From Glandiceps talaboti (taxonomy: Eukaryota > Hemichordata > Enteropneusta > Spengelidae), in the NCBI RefSeq assembly GCF_964340395.1, contig NC_135553.1:21624949-21688948 (forward strand): a stretch of DNA of 64,000 nt, in the 5' to 3' direction. Both the position numbers and the translations under genes were made by a program. Below the pieces are notes generated by a model. That model searched no databases. It was not told the DNA's origin and saw only the letters and a list, made by a program, of their open reading frames with translations. Shown piece by piece: positions 11,331 through 23,363 of this stretch (position 1 is the stretch's first letter; each line of letters starts with the position of its first letter).

Positions 11331-12262
11331 ACATGTAAGAAGAATATACAGCGATTGTTTACACAAAGGATAGAAATGTGGTAGAGCAGTTGACAACTTA
11401 TGTGTACTCTTAGATAACAGCTAAAGACATTAAGCATTTTGACTCAATGTTCAGAGTACAAATGTGTGTTTCAACACTAAGGTGCCATAAGTTGTAAACC
11501 TGAAAACTGGATTTTGGGTCCCATTCATATTGTATATTTGACTCATTGTCGACATAAATCACATACCAAATTCACCAAATATTAACATAGCCTTCATTTA
11601 TTCCAATCATTTATCAGTAACCCTGAACCTTGACCCTCCTTATATGGGAAACTAAATACAATTACGTAATCAACAAATCATTCTGGGTCAAAACTACCCT
11701 CCTTTACCCGACCTAGTTTAACCTGCCTCTTGGCCGACAGAAATTGTTCATAAGTGTGTTTTTGTTATATCGGGTTAAGATTTAGAGTAGACTCTGAGAC
11801 GACATAACTTGCCGAGTGTGAACTAAACCACCTGTTGTAAATTACTGTGATTGGGGAAAATAGACGCTCAATATGTAGAGTATCATCTTTATTAATACTG
11901 CAAAAATAATTAGTAAAAAAGTGTAAATCTTCGTACATATATTTCCCCTGTCCCCTGTGATTATTCCCAGCTTTATTAATTTATGAGTGACTTAAGAGTG
12001 AAATCATGAAATGTCTCTTTAAATACAAGTTTAACTTCTTTTCCTTTTGTACAGTTTGCATGTGCGTCATCTGTTACAAGTGTATACCGTCAAACAGGGT
12101 ATCCACTCTGTAGTACATCAGAGAGCAAGAAAGTATATCCTCCTTTCATTCAAGATACCAGATGTGAACATCATATACATTTTCTAACTACAGTACAGTT
12201 TGTCATCATTCTATGAACGCCATACTTTGACTGTTCTATATATTTCAGTACACCCCCAAACT
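11331..12262. other. No gene recognised
   Basis: AT-rich spacer between two transposon-like structures. No coding signal seen. Confidence 0.5.
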
Positions 12263-12582
12263 GTTAAAAGTGGCAATATGGATAAGGATTGGGTATTTAC
12301 TTTGGACTTTTTATTTTAAAAGCAATTTTATCATGGCAAAAATCAATGTGAAACAACATGTGCCAAATATTTGTTTGTAATTCAATAAATTGCAAAAGAT
12401 TATTAAATGTGTCAAATGTTTGTTATTGTACGTTAAATAACACACGTTTACACATTTTGTAGCTTTTTGCAATTTATGTTGTTTCACATTGATTTTTCAA
12501 GTAGGATGTCGTGATCAAATTTTTTTATAAATTAAAAATCCAAAATAAATACCCAATCCTAATCCATATGGCCACTTTAACC
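12263..12582. mobile_element. Foldback (hairpin) element
   Basis: A near-complete palindrome with arms of about 155 bp (12263-12420 and 12428-12582). Both arms read, from outside inward, gttaaaagtggc-like, ggattgggtattta, aaaatcaatgtgaaacaaca, aaattgcaaaa and gttatt. Differences between arms are scattered substitutions and small indels. It has no coding capacity and fits a miniature inverted-repeat transposable element. Confidence 0.8.
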
Positions 12583-13225
12583 TGATTGGCTGCCATCGAC
12601 GTCTCAATGCCAGATTGGGAGACTTTTTGTATTTACAAGTAATGGTGACAAAGCCCGTACATACCTTCGCGATTCTGTGACGATCCAACATCGCCGAAAT
12701 AACCATTGCTTATTTTTGTTTCTGAAGCTGTGTCTACGAATTCGAAATCGTTTGAGGGCGTACTTGTATATAGTCAAAGTAAGGAGTTATTAAAAGGCAT
12801 GAGATAAATCATTGTTGTAAGAACCCATTGATTCTTCAAGATGACTAAGAAGTGGTTGGCAATATAGTAAGAATGTGAAAGTGCACAAATAACTTGAATG
12901 TAAGAAACAACTGAGATAGGCGCTCCTATTTCTGTACCGTGAGGACCATGTAATTTTAAATATCTGTACACAATGTAATCAGTTTTGGTCATTAAAATAA
13001 CCAGATGAGTTTGGGGAAGTAGAAAAGGAGCTGTTTTAAGCCTTTGTTTCTTAAAATTTAATATTTGTTGTCCCATTTGTTCGATAATATTCTAAAATTT
13101 ATATGCAACAGAAAGTCTGAGGACACTTTTTAATGTATCGAACTTTTTAGATTGTTCATTTTCTTTCCTCAAAATTCCAATGTTTAGTAGATACAATAAC
13201 TTTTTAACAATAGGCAACATGTAAA
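12583..13225. other. No gene recognised
   Basis: A 100-codon minus-strand frame at 12774-13076 has no recognisable motif, so no gene is called. Confidence 0.45.
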
Positions 13226-13419
13226 GTCAGTCAGTCAGTCAGTCAGTCAGTCAGTCAGTCAGTCAGTCAGTCAACCAACCAACCAACCAACCAACCAACT
13301 AAACAGCCAATCAACCAGCCAGCCAGCCAGCCAGCCAGCGAGCCAGCCAACCAACCAACCATCCAACCACCCACCCAACCAACCAAGCAGTCAGTCAGTC
13401 AGTCAGTCAGTCAGTCAAT
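13226..13419. repeat. CAGT/CCAA/CCAG compound array
   Basis: Nearly symmetric: CAGT units at both ends with CCAA and CCAG units between. Confidence 0.9.
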
Positions 13420-13994
13420 CTTATCACATTATTTGTAACCCCAAATAATACATTCTCGTAAACCAGAGCTGATATTTCATCAGTGACATTGCGAGAAATC
13501 GTTTTGACAGTGCCGTAAAAGAGGCTGTGGTTGTAATACGTAGATACAAATAATGTAGTCCTGGTTACCCATACTTGCACGTTTGTGGGATAGTTGGATT
13601 GCTCAGATCAAATATTGCAATAATAACAGAATCCAATAATAGTCCTTTGTATTTAATAGTGCATCATCAATCATCAATTTCTTGAGAATTCGAATATTTT
13701 CACTTATCAGTTTACTTGTTTAATTGCCCTCATGAGCGTCTACTTTTATTGGAACTTGATCTATACATCTAAATGACAATGTTTTATAATTGCACTATTA
13801 ATTTAGCAAATGTTCATTTGTAAATAATTCAGGATTTATATATGTATGTGTGTGATTGAATATTAATCAATATAATCTCATATGTGTAGTAAATCAAGTT
13901 TTGCTTAACCCTTATTGGTTTCGTTTCGTTGTCATTTACGTAATATTGCCGGGTCGCAGGGTCTCCCTTAGAAGCTCTGGAGTACTCGTTTAAG

Positions 13995-14323
13995 GCATAC
14001 ATACATACATACATACATACATACATACATACATACATACATACATACATACACATACATACATACATACATACATACATACACACACACATACACACAG
14101 ACATACATACATACATACATACATACATATGCATACATACATACATACATATATACATACATACATACACACACATACATACATACATACATACATACAT
14201 ACATACATACATACATACACACACACATACACACACACATACATACATACATACATACATACATACATACATACATACATACATACATACATACATACAT
14301 ACATACATACATACATACATACA
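13995..14323. repeat. (CATA)n array
   Basis: About 330 bp of CATA units with CACA interruptions. It gives artefactual Tyr-Val-Cys-Met frames. Confidence 0.95.
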
Positions 14324-15489
14324 AAAAAATTACACGTAATATCGTATACCCTGAACAGTACAGAATCACCAATGGGGAACATATATATTGTAACTGTTTA
14401 CATGATAAATGAAATGAAAAGAAATGAAATTGATTTTTGGGTCTGTACCCAAACATCTACGCCCTCAACGGCGATCACGATTCAAACTATTATTGCAATA
14501 TTTATCGATAAGGTCGACCACTGATTGATAAACATTTCAGTCAATTTGGGGTTGTCTGATCAAAACGTGATACCACAGTTACAAACTTGTAATGAATTTG
14601 TAATTACTGTGTTTGGGTTATTGTGGGTTGGGGGCATTGATTTAGTGGTAATCGAATTTCGCCAATATTGTGAATTGAAGTTGCTCTTCTGTAATGTGTC
14701 ATATGACGTGAAATTTCTTGACTATGCATACAACTACATATTATTATGGTACGTACATTTCTGACAGAAATGATCACATGTTTTAAATATGCCAGAGAAC
14801 AATGTCATTGTTTGGGTTCTGACATGACACTGTTTATACATGTCGCCAAACACCTAGTTAGAGAAATTAATATCTTTTATAGCAGTATCTCACATGGATG
14901 TCAAGACAATATGTAAACTAATATCGTGTCTTCTAGAGATGTCATTAAAGTTTATATAAAGTTTAGTGTCTTTTGTTTATTTTCCATGACGCTCGTAATT
15001 ATGCATGACTTATTGTCTTATATTAGGAAGCTCTTCTCATATGTGTGAATTATTGTGATTTCATTATTGTAACGACCATAGCGTCGCAGGTGTTTGACTT
15101 GGATTTTGACCGTCAAGCTGTGAGCATCTGCCTCTCCTTGCTCTAGCTTTTGGAGTGAGGTCTTGAGGCCGAACTCAAAGCTTTGATAAATAAAGTCTAT
15201 TTTCCAGTTATACAACATACACCGTCTCGTATGTAGTTTATCCTTTTACTACAAGTCTTGCTAATAAAAAGATTTGATAAACTTGTGCATTTTTTTACAC
15301 GGCGACAGATTCAAAACCAAGCTTTCCCTCAGGCCTAATTAATTTTGTCACTACATCACCTACGGATAATAGTGACCACTAATTAATAGATACAATGTCT
15401 TTTCATAAGAAACTGACCAATTATTAGTGAATATACATTTGGTTACGTGATGAAAATAAATATCCCAGTGGCAGCTAGTGCAATTTTAA
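14324..15489. other. No gene recognised
   Basis: AT-rich sequence. No supported coding region or element boundary was seen. Confidence 0.45.
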
Positions 15490-16460
15490 AACACAAAATA
15501 TGTGTTTCGTTGAAAAGTACCTTCCACTACCTTAATACCCTCTATTTATGCCATGACTATCTGTCGATGTTCACTGAACAATGATAGTTCCACATGTGAA
15601 TACATAATTTAGATTTTGATTCATTATCGGTAATTTTTGTATACATTATCAGTTTAACAATTTTATTTACATAATTGGTAAACATTTTACTACAGTATTG
15701 GATAGAAAAGTTACTCCATCATAGGTTAATTCATACATTATCGATTACTATTGATATCTTATTGGTGAGGTTTTACTACATTATCGAGTTGATACATGAC
15801 TTGTTTGTTACTACATTTATTATCAGTTGTAACATGAAAGGATGTTTAATGTTTAACATTCATTTCATTGCTGAAGCGCTTTCTCTATTTTAAAAAAATA
15901 TTCAAAAGCGTTGTACAATACGTTACAAGGTACATTAAAAAATAGCAATTAATACACACCAGGTAAATTAATAAATTAAAACAATTTCAAAACAGAGGTT
16001 TAAATAAAAACATTCTGAAAGAAAAAATAAACTGTTACAAGTTGTAAGAAAGTTCAAAAAGGTATATATCTTCAACCCTCTTTTAAATTCCCTTCATCTA
16101 AACTTTTGAAATCTTCCGGGATAAAGTAAAATTTATTTAAATGTCAAGATCACACTTCTTCAATTAATAAAACACGAATGATATGAACCGAAAATACGTA
16201 TGAATGAAATTTTATTTTAGGTTACATTAAGGAAAACAAAATTTTTTTCAAAAGAAATTGATAATGGCATATAGGAAGATTGATATACCCACATTCTAAT
16301 GGAATCGCCAAAATGACACAATACTTCCTTTCTGTGACATGTGCCTGACAGATACATATTAAATGTTGTACCTTCATTTCACTGTCTTGCGAGAAGCATG
16401 TATAGTATTAAGCAAGTCTTGGTTATCTTAAATCTGGGAATGTGTTGTATAAAACGAGGT

Positions 16461-16594
16461 TCACTTATTCTCAGGTTTCCAACTAGGAAAGTCTTGCAAG
16501 CTCATGGTGATTTGGTCAGTGTCTGCAAAACGCCTTCCCATCGAAAGAAACTTAGTCCAAGAAGATGATTTCCAGCCAAGGAAAACGTCAGATT
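16461..16594 (-). CDS. O-fucosyltransferase-like copy A, exon 4 (C-terminus)
   Basis: Last coding exon of copy A. After acceptor ttactcaacag the frame reads SDVFLGWKSSSWTKFLSMG, then RRFADTDQITMSLQDFPSWK and PENK before TGA. The FLGxxSSSWT stretch resembles the F-(I/L)-G-x-x-x-S-S-(F/W) segment near the C-terminus of GDP-fucose O-fucosyltransferases, which helps form the nucleotide-sugar site. It is four residues longer than the last exon in copies B and C. Confidence 0.75.
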
Positions 16595-17061
16595 CTGTTG
16601 AGTAATATTTGATAATGGAATATACATTGACATGAATAAGTATGAAATTGAAAGACTTCAACCATATTTTATCAACATGTATAATTTAAATTGATTTCAG
16701 ATGATGAAAATTAAATTGTTTAAGCCAAAATATGACTTTGATAAAAAAACTTAACATTAGTTAAGAGACAGCAACATATCACCAATACTTCAATATGTAG
16801 GTAATGGTATCTGATGATGGCATTTGGTGACATATATTGCTAGCTCCCAAGTAGGCCTATATAGCTAAGCTAATTAATGAGTTACTTTTGATTTTATGCA
16901 ATACATTAAATGACTCTTGCTGATCTCTATCATAATTTATAATACTACTCGATTACAAGGTAGAAATGTCTTCTGTTTAGTAGTCTTACACTTTGTTCCA
17001 ACAATAAGTAAAATTGATTCTAAATGTAAAACGTATTCCCACACAGGATATCGCGCGCGCG

Positions 17062-17083
17062 CTCACACACACACATACACACA

Positions 17084-17134
<51 letters not shown>
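17062..17134. repeat. (CA)n array
   Basis: Dinucleotide repeat preceded by GCGCGC, in intron 3 of copy A. Confidence 0.95.
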
Positions 17135-17137
<3 letters not shown>

Positions 17138-17341
17138 CAAAGACACACAGTTGCAAACAGTCACATACAGATACATACATATATATACTCACAGATATAT
17201 ATATATATCTTATGTGTGTGTATGTTTGTCTGTATATTATGTCATTTCTTCACTCAACATCGTTTATTCTAAAATTCAATTATAAGTTATGTTAATCATA
17301 TACAATTGTACAACATGATATCTCATAACGTTAATACTTAC

Positions 17342-17483
17342 GTCTACATATATCTTGTTCTAATAGTGACAGCATGTAGTCATCACGTTTAAATATGTCC
17401 AGTTGATTATGAGTGCCATTCAATAAATACTCTTTGTCAAAAAGATTGGGTATCATACTTTTCTTTAGGATGTTCATAAAAAG
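17342..17483 (-). CDS. O-fucosyltransferase-like copy A, exon 3
   Basis: 142-nt exon, phase 0 in and phase 1 out (acceptor tccacag, donor GTAAGT). It encodes LFMNILKKSMIPNLFDKEYL, then a stretch containing DIFKRDDYMLSLLEQDICR. In the family the acidic S-L-x-E-Q-x-I-C segment lies just before the C-terminal FLGxxxSSW motif, as here. Same exon length as in copies B, C and D. Confidence 0.75.
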
Positions 17484-17585
17484 CTGTGGACGAAAATTAC
17501 ATTAGAAACATGTCAACAATATAGCAAAGACTGGAGAAATGAAGAGTAGAGATACGGGAAATTATGTGCCCAGTTTAAGATTATT

Positions 17586-17880
17586 GTACCAGACCAGCCA
17601 GGTTGAATGTTAAGACGATATATATTGGTTTTATTCCCTGGTTGTGCTACGTCACGAAAACTCGTGTCCACGTCATTTTCTATTGTGCTTCATATATTTG
17701 TCAAGCGTTCCAAATCGCCGTTAATTTTGGATATTTTTGATAAGTTATGCTTGAGGAGTTATAATCATATACATCCCAATTCAGTGATAAAATACTCTTG
17801 ACCTAAGAGTTTGACTCGTAATGACAAGGCCCCCTAGGTCACTCGTACTTTTCATGGTCGAAGAAAGAAGACTATTGGGA
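17586..17880 (-). repeat. Interspersed repeat R1, copy 2 (fullest)
   Basis: In intron 2 of copy A. Reverse complemented it holds both R1 blocks seen at 871-1090, about 130 bp further apart than there. Confidence 0.6.
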
Positions 17881-18700
17881 ATGCTATCTAGATACTCACA
17901 TAAAAAAGATAAGGTGCATCTATTTCTTATTTGACTGCGACGTCAAAAGAATCGACTTAGAATCATATTGCTGATGACGTAATGTTACTCTGGCAACTGT
18001 TCATTTACCATAGATTTGTTAAACCTGTGGATCTGGGGCCGATCATTATTTTTGGTATTTACTTTAATGATTCAGTATTCATAAATATTTATACTCAACA
18101 TGCAGTGCGAATTAGTCAAACGTTTTGGAATATATAGTTTCATTCTTTAAAATAAATCACAATTTTTACGTAGTTTCTAGTGAAATTAGACATGGCCTTT
18201 ATTGAGATGTGTCATCTATAATTACTGTCAGTAAAATAAACTAAGGGAAACATGTTGAATTGAGATATGTTCATAAATGTGACATCAATTTAGACGAAAA
18301 TCCCCAGATCAAAATTTCTATACATTTGATCATTATCTCATGCGTGAAAGGGTGTGGATTGGAATACAACTTACATTACATGTAAACATATATATTAATA
18401 TGCATAGCTCTAACACAATTGAACAAATGTTACCACACATATATACATTTAATCCAACTGATTATTACAACAGTCGATTGAAGCTAGTTGCAACAATGCC
18501 GACATAATTCCTTATATACATTGATCTGGCGGATTTTCCTATCTCCAGTGTGTAGATAATACAAATATAATGTCAAACTCATTTTTTAATCTATAATAAT
18601 AATAGAAGCAAAATATTTGGACCAATACCGAAATATAACTAAAGGAAAGATGTCTGCAAATTTAGTAAATTAGAAGTGCTTTTCATATTATTTAACTTAC

Positions 18701-18839
18701 CACAGCAAATGGCGGATAAGCAACATATGTACATGACAGCTTGTATTGATTGAGTAACATGCGAATATCTTGAACCACGTTCATGGCATTTTCATTGATT
18801 TGTAAAATCACAGGCATTTTACCACATTCATGTTTGCAC
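18701..18839 (-). CDS. O-fucosyltransferase-like copy A, exon 2
   Basis: 139-nt exon, phase 2 in and phase 0 out (acceptor ttttgtatag, donor GTAAGT). It reads CKHECGKMPVILQINENAMN, then VVQDIRMLLNQYKLSCTYVA and YPPFAV. The two Cys near the start follow directly on the HWRNKSGEG end of exon 1. It is six nt shorter than exon 2 of copies B, C and D. Confidence 0.75.
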
Positions 18840-19334
18840 CTATACAAAAGGACAGCAAGACAAAGTATTGTTATTAATAAATATATTGCCTTTAATACTC
18901 ATGAACACATGCACTCATCATGCACTCACACAAGCACACACACGTGCATACATACACATACTTCCCGGATGACATAAAATCCTTGGCATTGATCATGAAG
19001 TACTGTAAAGCCACATTTGGGATGACCAGATGCACCAGTTACATCCAGTTCGATTCCTAGGTAATTGTTTACGAAAGTATGTCATTCCTGTCGGTTTTCA
19101 ACTGAAGTTTAAATCATGCTTGTTGAGTTGAGCTACGAACTTTCAACTCGCTAAGCATTCCCGTCAACTCACAAGAAGGAAATCTGTAGCCATGGACAAA
19201 TTAACATTTTGTAAGCTAGGCTGTGTCCTATTATATCTTGCCTTTATCCTTGTTAAAGAATATCAATTCGAAATGTTGGATTTTTGGATTGCATTTATTG
19301 ATCGGTTGTGTTTCATTCGTTCCGTGTGCACATC

Positions 19335-19379
19335 TACATACATACATACATACATACATACATACATACATACATCCAT
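19335..19379. repeat. (CATA)n array
   Basis: Short array in intron 1 of copy A, about 60 bp from the exon 1 donor. Equivalent arrays sit beside exons 1 and 2 of the other copies. Confidence 0.9.
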
Positions 19380-19438
19380 CCATGCATACGTACATGTTTG
19401 TATACTTTATATTGGATACTAGTATCATGTGATCTTAC

Positions 19439-20442
19439 CCTTCACCACTCTTATTCCTCCAATGTATCGCAAGATAAGGTTTTCCATCACACATCCGTGC
19501 CATTGCAGCTTTCGCTACATCTCGAATTGCCTTTGATCGCAGTAGGTATCTATCAATCTTTCCTGATATATTTTTTTGGTTGGGTATGGCAGTATCCTGA
19601 TAGCCAAACATATGGAACATTCCTAAACATTTCATGTGTTCGCTTTGTCGACCAACACCGTGATCATGAACTACTCTCCTCTGTTCGTCTTTACAGACCA
19701 TCGGAAGATCAATTCCATACAGCTTCCAATATATCAGCCTGTGCTTTTCATAATTTTCTAACCTATCCGGAGAGATTGCACAGGACATTGGCATCATAAC
19801 AGCGTTCACTGTGTTGTTACATTCTATTTTAAAATCCTCCAGTGATATAGTGTGCAGCACTTTATGTAATTGGTCTACATCGAAAGTGGTATTGAACATT
19901 CTCAAGTCCGTTTCTAACCCACTACTTTGACTGCCGTGTCTTGGAAATGATATTTCTACAATGGACCTTTTTTGATACATTGCCATCATTGCGGCAGTCC
20001 TAAATCTTGTGTACAAATAGTTAGGACCGCTATTGTAGTATTCGATTGGCAACAGGTATCTTCCCGTGTTAGAATTAGCTTCACTGTCCTTCCTCAAATC
20101 TTTCTTGAATGTTTTATCAGCTGTACTGTCCTTTGTCAAATCTTTCTCAATTGCCTTAATTTTCGAATGTGTCGTCAAAGACTTCTTTCCATCACTGCTC
20201 ATATGAGTAAAAGAAACTGATGAATTACTTCTCTCGTCCGTCGATGTTTCAGATTTGTGTGTGGAAAGGTAGGCTGGAAATGTTACCTTCGATATTCGGA
20301 TTCCAATTTTTTCCCAGTAGAAGAAAGATCCGAAAGCAAACGTGCAGACAAATATGAAGAGCAAAGCTTGTTTGGCCATCATGGTTTGAGGAAGACAGAC
20401 GACAATGAGCAAAATATAATTATAACAGCAAAGAAGCAACAT
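19439..20442 (-). CDS. O-fucosyltransferase-like copy A, exon 1 (signal anchor, stem, catalytic N-part)
   Basis: First coding exon of a predicted type II Golgi or ER membrane glycosyltransferase. With exons 2-4 it gives 472 residues without a stop. Residues 24-43 are hydrophobic (ALLFIFVCTFAFGSFFYW) and fit a signal anchor; alternative starts are M21/M22 just before it. A polar Ser/Lys/Asp-rich stem follows (about 55-125, with repeated KDLxKD). The catalytic part begins at GRYLLPIEYYNSGPNYLYTR (about 127-146), continues with AAMMAMYQKRSIVEISFPRH, and ends with PYLAIHWRNKSGEG (322-335). The HxR in this motif is the likely counterpart of the donor-binding H-x-R of protein O-fucosyltransferases. 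Several N-glycosylation sequons are present. The donor is GTAAGA in phase 2. Acceptor substrate unknown; family assignment is by motif recall and not by a search. Confidence 0.75.
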
Positions 20443-20494
20443 CCTATGATTGATGTAAAGTTAATGATAAATTGATGAAACGGCTGCCTCGTAT

Positions 20495-20502
20495 CATTTA
20501 TA
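20495..20502 (-). promoter_or_regulatory. Possible TATA box of copy A
   Basis: TATAAATG on the minus strand, 53 bp upstream of the first ATG. The aligned position in copy C reads GTATGAACGATAC and forms that copy's first ATG. Confidence 0.3.
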
Positions 20503-20895
20503 CAGTGTTTTAATCCTTTAATGGTTTTTCATTCTGTATATTTATGTCTACAGTTATAATTCAAATGATTGGAAGATAGATATTCATTAATTGTAATTTT
20601 ACATCTGCCCTGGTTGCAACTGGAACATCTTTTTCCATCAAGCAACCAAGATATATTCGCTAAAAATAGTTCAGTTACTTGCACCTGGGTTTGGAATCCA
20701 TTTCCAAGTTAGCTTGACCTGGCTCGATACCTATATAAATATTTTGTGTACCTTGTATTTAGTGTTTGGTTGCAATTATTGAGTTAAAAACACGGAGTTG
20801 TTGAATGTTGCTCATTCAATGAAAAAAACCATAGCAAACTTATTTTATCACTTGAAAGTCTTTATCAAAATAACTGTGTCTCAACTTCATAGCCA

Positions 20896-21228
20896 TTTTA
20901 ATCAGAGGGGGCTCAGGCTTAGTTACTAATGTTTACAAAACAAAACCCAGACAAATAAACAAAGAAGCAAGTAAACAAACAAACAAACAAACAAACGAAA
21001 CATAAATGCTGACAAACATGAACACTTGAGCAATGACAAATCAGTATCAACAATGTTTCTATGCAACAAGAATTACTATATGTTTTCTATATTTTTTGTG
21101 AAATGGTCACTCTTGTCATAGCTAGGGTATTACAATAGTGACCATTCGCATATAGGAAAACGTATAGTAATTCGTGTTGCATAGAAACATTGTTAATACT
21201 GATCGTTTGTTTGTTTGTTTGTTTTTTG

Positions 21229-21314
<86 letters not shown>

Positions 21315-21395
21315 CACTCACTCACTCACTCAATTCGTTCATTCGTTCTTTAGTTTGTTTTTGAAAAAACTAAGCCCGAGCCCCTGTGTTTTAAT
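20896..21395. mobile_element. hAT-like miniature element with target duplication
   Basis: Terminal repeats CAGAGGGGGCTCAGGCTTAG (from 20903) and the reverse complement of CACAGGGGCTCGGGCTTAG (to 21388) are flanked by a direct TTTTAAT at 20896-20902 and 21389-21395. Inside, a second pair of arms (about 21035-21107 and 21137-21205, around caatgtttctatgcaacaag) forms a long hairpin. CAAA and TTAC microsatellites sit between the two inverted-repeat layers. There is no transposase frame. The CAGGGG-type ends and 7-8-bp duplication fit a hAT-derived MITE. Confidence 0.75.
21230..21332. repeat. (TTAC)n/(TCAC)n array
   Basis: About 25 units of TTAC followed by five of TCAC, inside the hAT-like element. 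Confidence 0.9.
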
Positions 21396-22419
21396 AAAAA
21401 CACACATATAAAATAAATGGTAATTTATTCAAAATATGTGTTGAAATGTGCCTTCCACTACCTCATTAACCTCAATTTATACCATGGATAGTAACATTGT
21501 TTAAAGTTGTTATATTATCGGTAAATTGTTACTGCACCATGTGTTAGAAAAGTTACTACATAATCGATTAATTGATACATTATCAGTTAATTTTGATATG
21601 TCATTGGTAACGTTTTACGGCATTATCAAGTTGATGCATGACTGGTTAGGTACTACATTATCAGTTGTAACACGGCCCACAACTAGCAGAAATTGAATGC
21701 GATACAGAAACTTAGATAGAAAAAGTAACTTTTATTTACATGTGGAGATCACATTTCTTCAATTAATGAAACACGAATGACACGAACCGAAAATATGTAT
21801 GAATTAAACTTTATTTTAGTTTACATTACAGAATTCACAATCTTTTTTTTTTCAAAAGAAATTGACAGTGTTATATAGGAAGATTGATTTACCCAAAATG
21901 ACACAATGCTACCTGTGTGTGACTTGCACCCGTGCAGTATTAAGTTACAGCGGATTTCAAAGTACCGTTCAGCGGCTCTGTTTGATACAGTCATGTAAAA
22001 CTAGTAAGAAACTACACATGCTACACTATAAGATAGCAAGATTGAGTGAATACAATTCCTTGCAACATTTTGTCTAAATGAAATGAACTGACTGCTACCA
22101 TGCAGACATCAAATGTAGATGTCAGAACATTGACGCCAGAGTGTCTGCATCTTGTTCCAGTACATTGGTTTAAATGGTTTATGTAATTTATACAAAATGT
22201 TGCAATAAATTGCGATCTTGCTATTAAAGTGTAGCATGTGCAGTTTCCTATTGATTTCTGCATGTTGTGTCAAACAGAGCCTTTGAACGGTATTGTGAAA
22301 TTCCCTGTAATGCCGTTGAGTTCTAACAGAGACATCCAAGAAGCACATATAAACTTTATAATGTACATGTGTTCACCTTATTTTGAGTCTGGGAATGTGT
22401 TGAATAAAACGAGGTTCAC

Positions 22420-22541
22420 TTATTTCCAACTAGGTAAGTCTTGCAAGTTCATGGTGATTATGTCAGTGTCTGCAAAACGCCTTCCCATCGAAAGAAACTT
22501 TGTCCAAGATGATGACTTCCAGCCAAGGAAAACGTCAGATT
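22420..22541 (-). pseudogene. O-fucosyltransferase-like pseudogene A', exon 4
   Basis: Homologous to exon 4 of copy A, with SDVFLGWKSSSWTKFLSMG and a similar tail, ending at SWK plus TAA. The acceptor is broken: where copy A has caacag before the exon, this copy reads caacaa, so the AG is lost. The coding part is still open, suggesting fairly recent decay. Confidence 0.75.
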
Positions 22542-22997
22542 TTGTTGAGAAATATAATATTTGATAATGGAATATAAATTGATATGAATAAGTATGAAAT
22601 TGAAAGACTTCAACCATATTTTATCAACATGTATAATTTGAATTGATTTCAGATGATGAAAATTAAATTGTTTAAGCCAAAATATGACTTTGACAAAAAA
22701 CTTAACCTTAGTTAAGAGACAGCAACATATCACCAATACTTCAATATATAGGTAATGGTAAGTGATGATGGCATTTGGTGACAGATATTGGTAGCTCCCA
22801 CGTAGGCCTATAGCTAAGCTAATTAATAAGTTACTTTTAAGCAAAACGTTAAATGACTCTTGCTGATGTATGTCATTGTTTCCAATACTACTCGATTACA
22901 AGGTTGAAATGTCTTGTTTTGTAGTTTTACTCTTTGTTCCAATAATAGGTAAAGTCAATTCTATATGTAAAACGTATTATCACACAGGATATCACAC

Positions 22998-23057
22998 ACA
23001 CACAAACAAACAAACAAACAAACAAACACACAAACAAATAAGCAAACAAACAAAGCC
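22998..23057. repeat. (CAAA)n array
   Basis: Tetranucleotide array at the place where copy A has a (CA)n array (17.06 kb). Confidence 0.85.
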
Positions 23058-23236
23058 ATAGTTGTAAACAGACACATCAAGAAACATACATATACATACA
23101 TACATAAAAATATACATATCTTATGTGTGTGTATCACTTATTATAAAATTCATAAATTACAGTTGATTAATTAATCAGATACAATTGTACAACATGCTAT
23201 AATTTCTCAACAATATCTCATAACGGTAATACTTAC

Positions 23237-23363
23237 GTCTACATATTTCTTGTTCTAACTGTGACAGCATGTAGTCATCACGTTTAAATATGTCCAGTTC
23301 ATTATGAGTGTCACCCATTAAATACTCTTTATCAAAAATATTGGGGTTGATCATTGGAGATAC
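23237..23363 (-). pseudogene. O-fucosyltransferase-like pseudogene A', exon 3 (5'-truncated)
   Basis: The 3' part matches exon 3 of copy A (FDKEYLMGDTHNELDIFKRD, then DYMLSQLEQEICR and a GTAAGT donor). The acceptor and the first ten or so codons are missing. Next to NIFDKEYL the sequence jumps into what is intron 2 in copy A (about 17546), so a deletion removed the exon boundary. With the lost exon 4 acceptor and absent exons 1-2, this is a dead copy. Confidence 0.75.

Larger units (their letters stand above)
15490..17720. repeat. Segmental duplication, unit 1 (3' half of copy A)
   Basis: Matches 21430-23530 in order: the ccttccactacc block at 15517, the pyrimidine/purine stretches at 16.2 kb, exon 4, the intron sequence around agttaagagacagcaacata, and the R1 repeat. 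It covers exons 3 and 4 of fucosyltransferase-like copy A and its 3' flank. Confidence 0.85.

Noticed and set aside
13829-14524. Met-Tyr-Val-Cys and His-Thr-Tyr-Ile open frames
   Set aside because: Translations of the CATA array; the same holds for 29.8-30.1 and 63.5-63.9 kb.
19308-20475. Plus-strand frames opposite copy A exon 1
   Set aside because: They are antisense shadows of a well-supported minus-strand exon.
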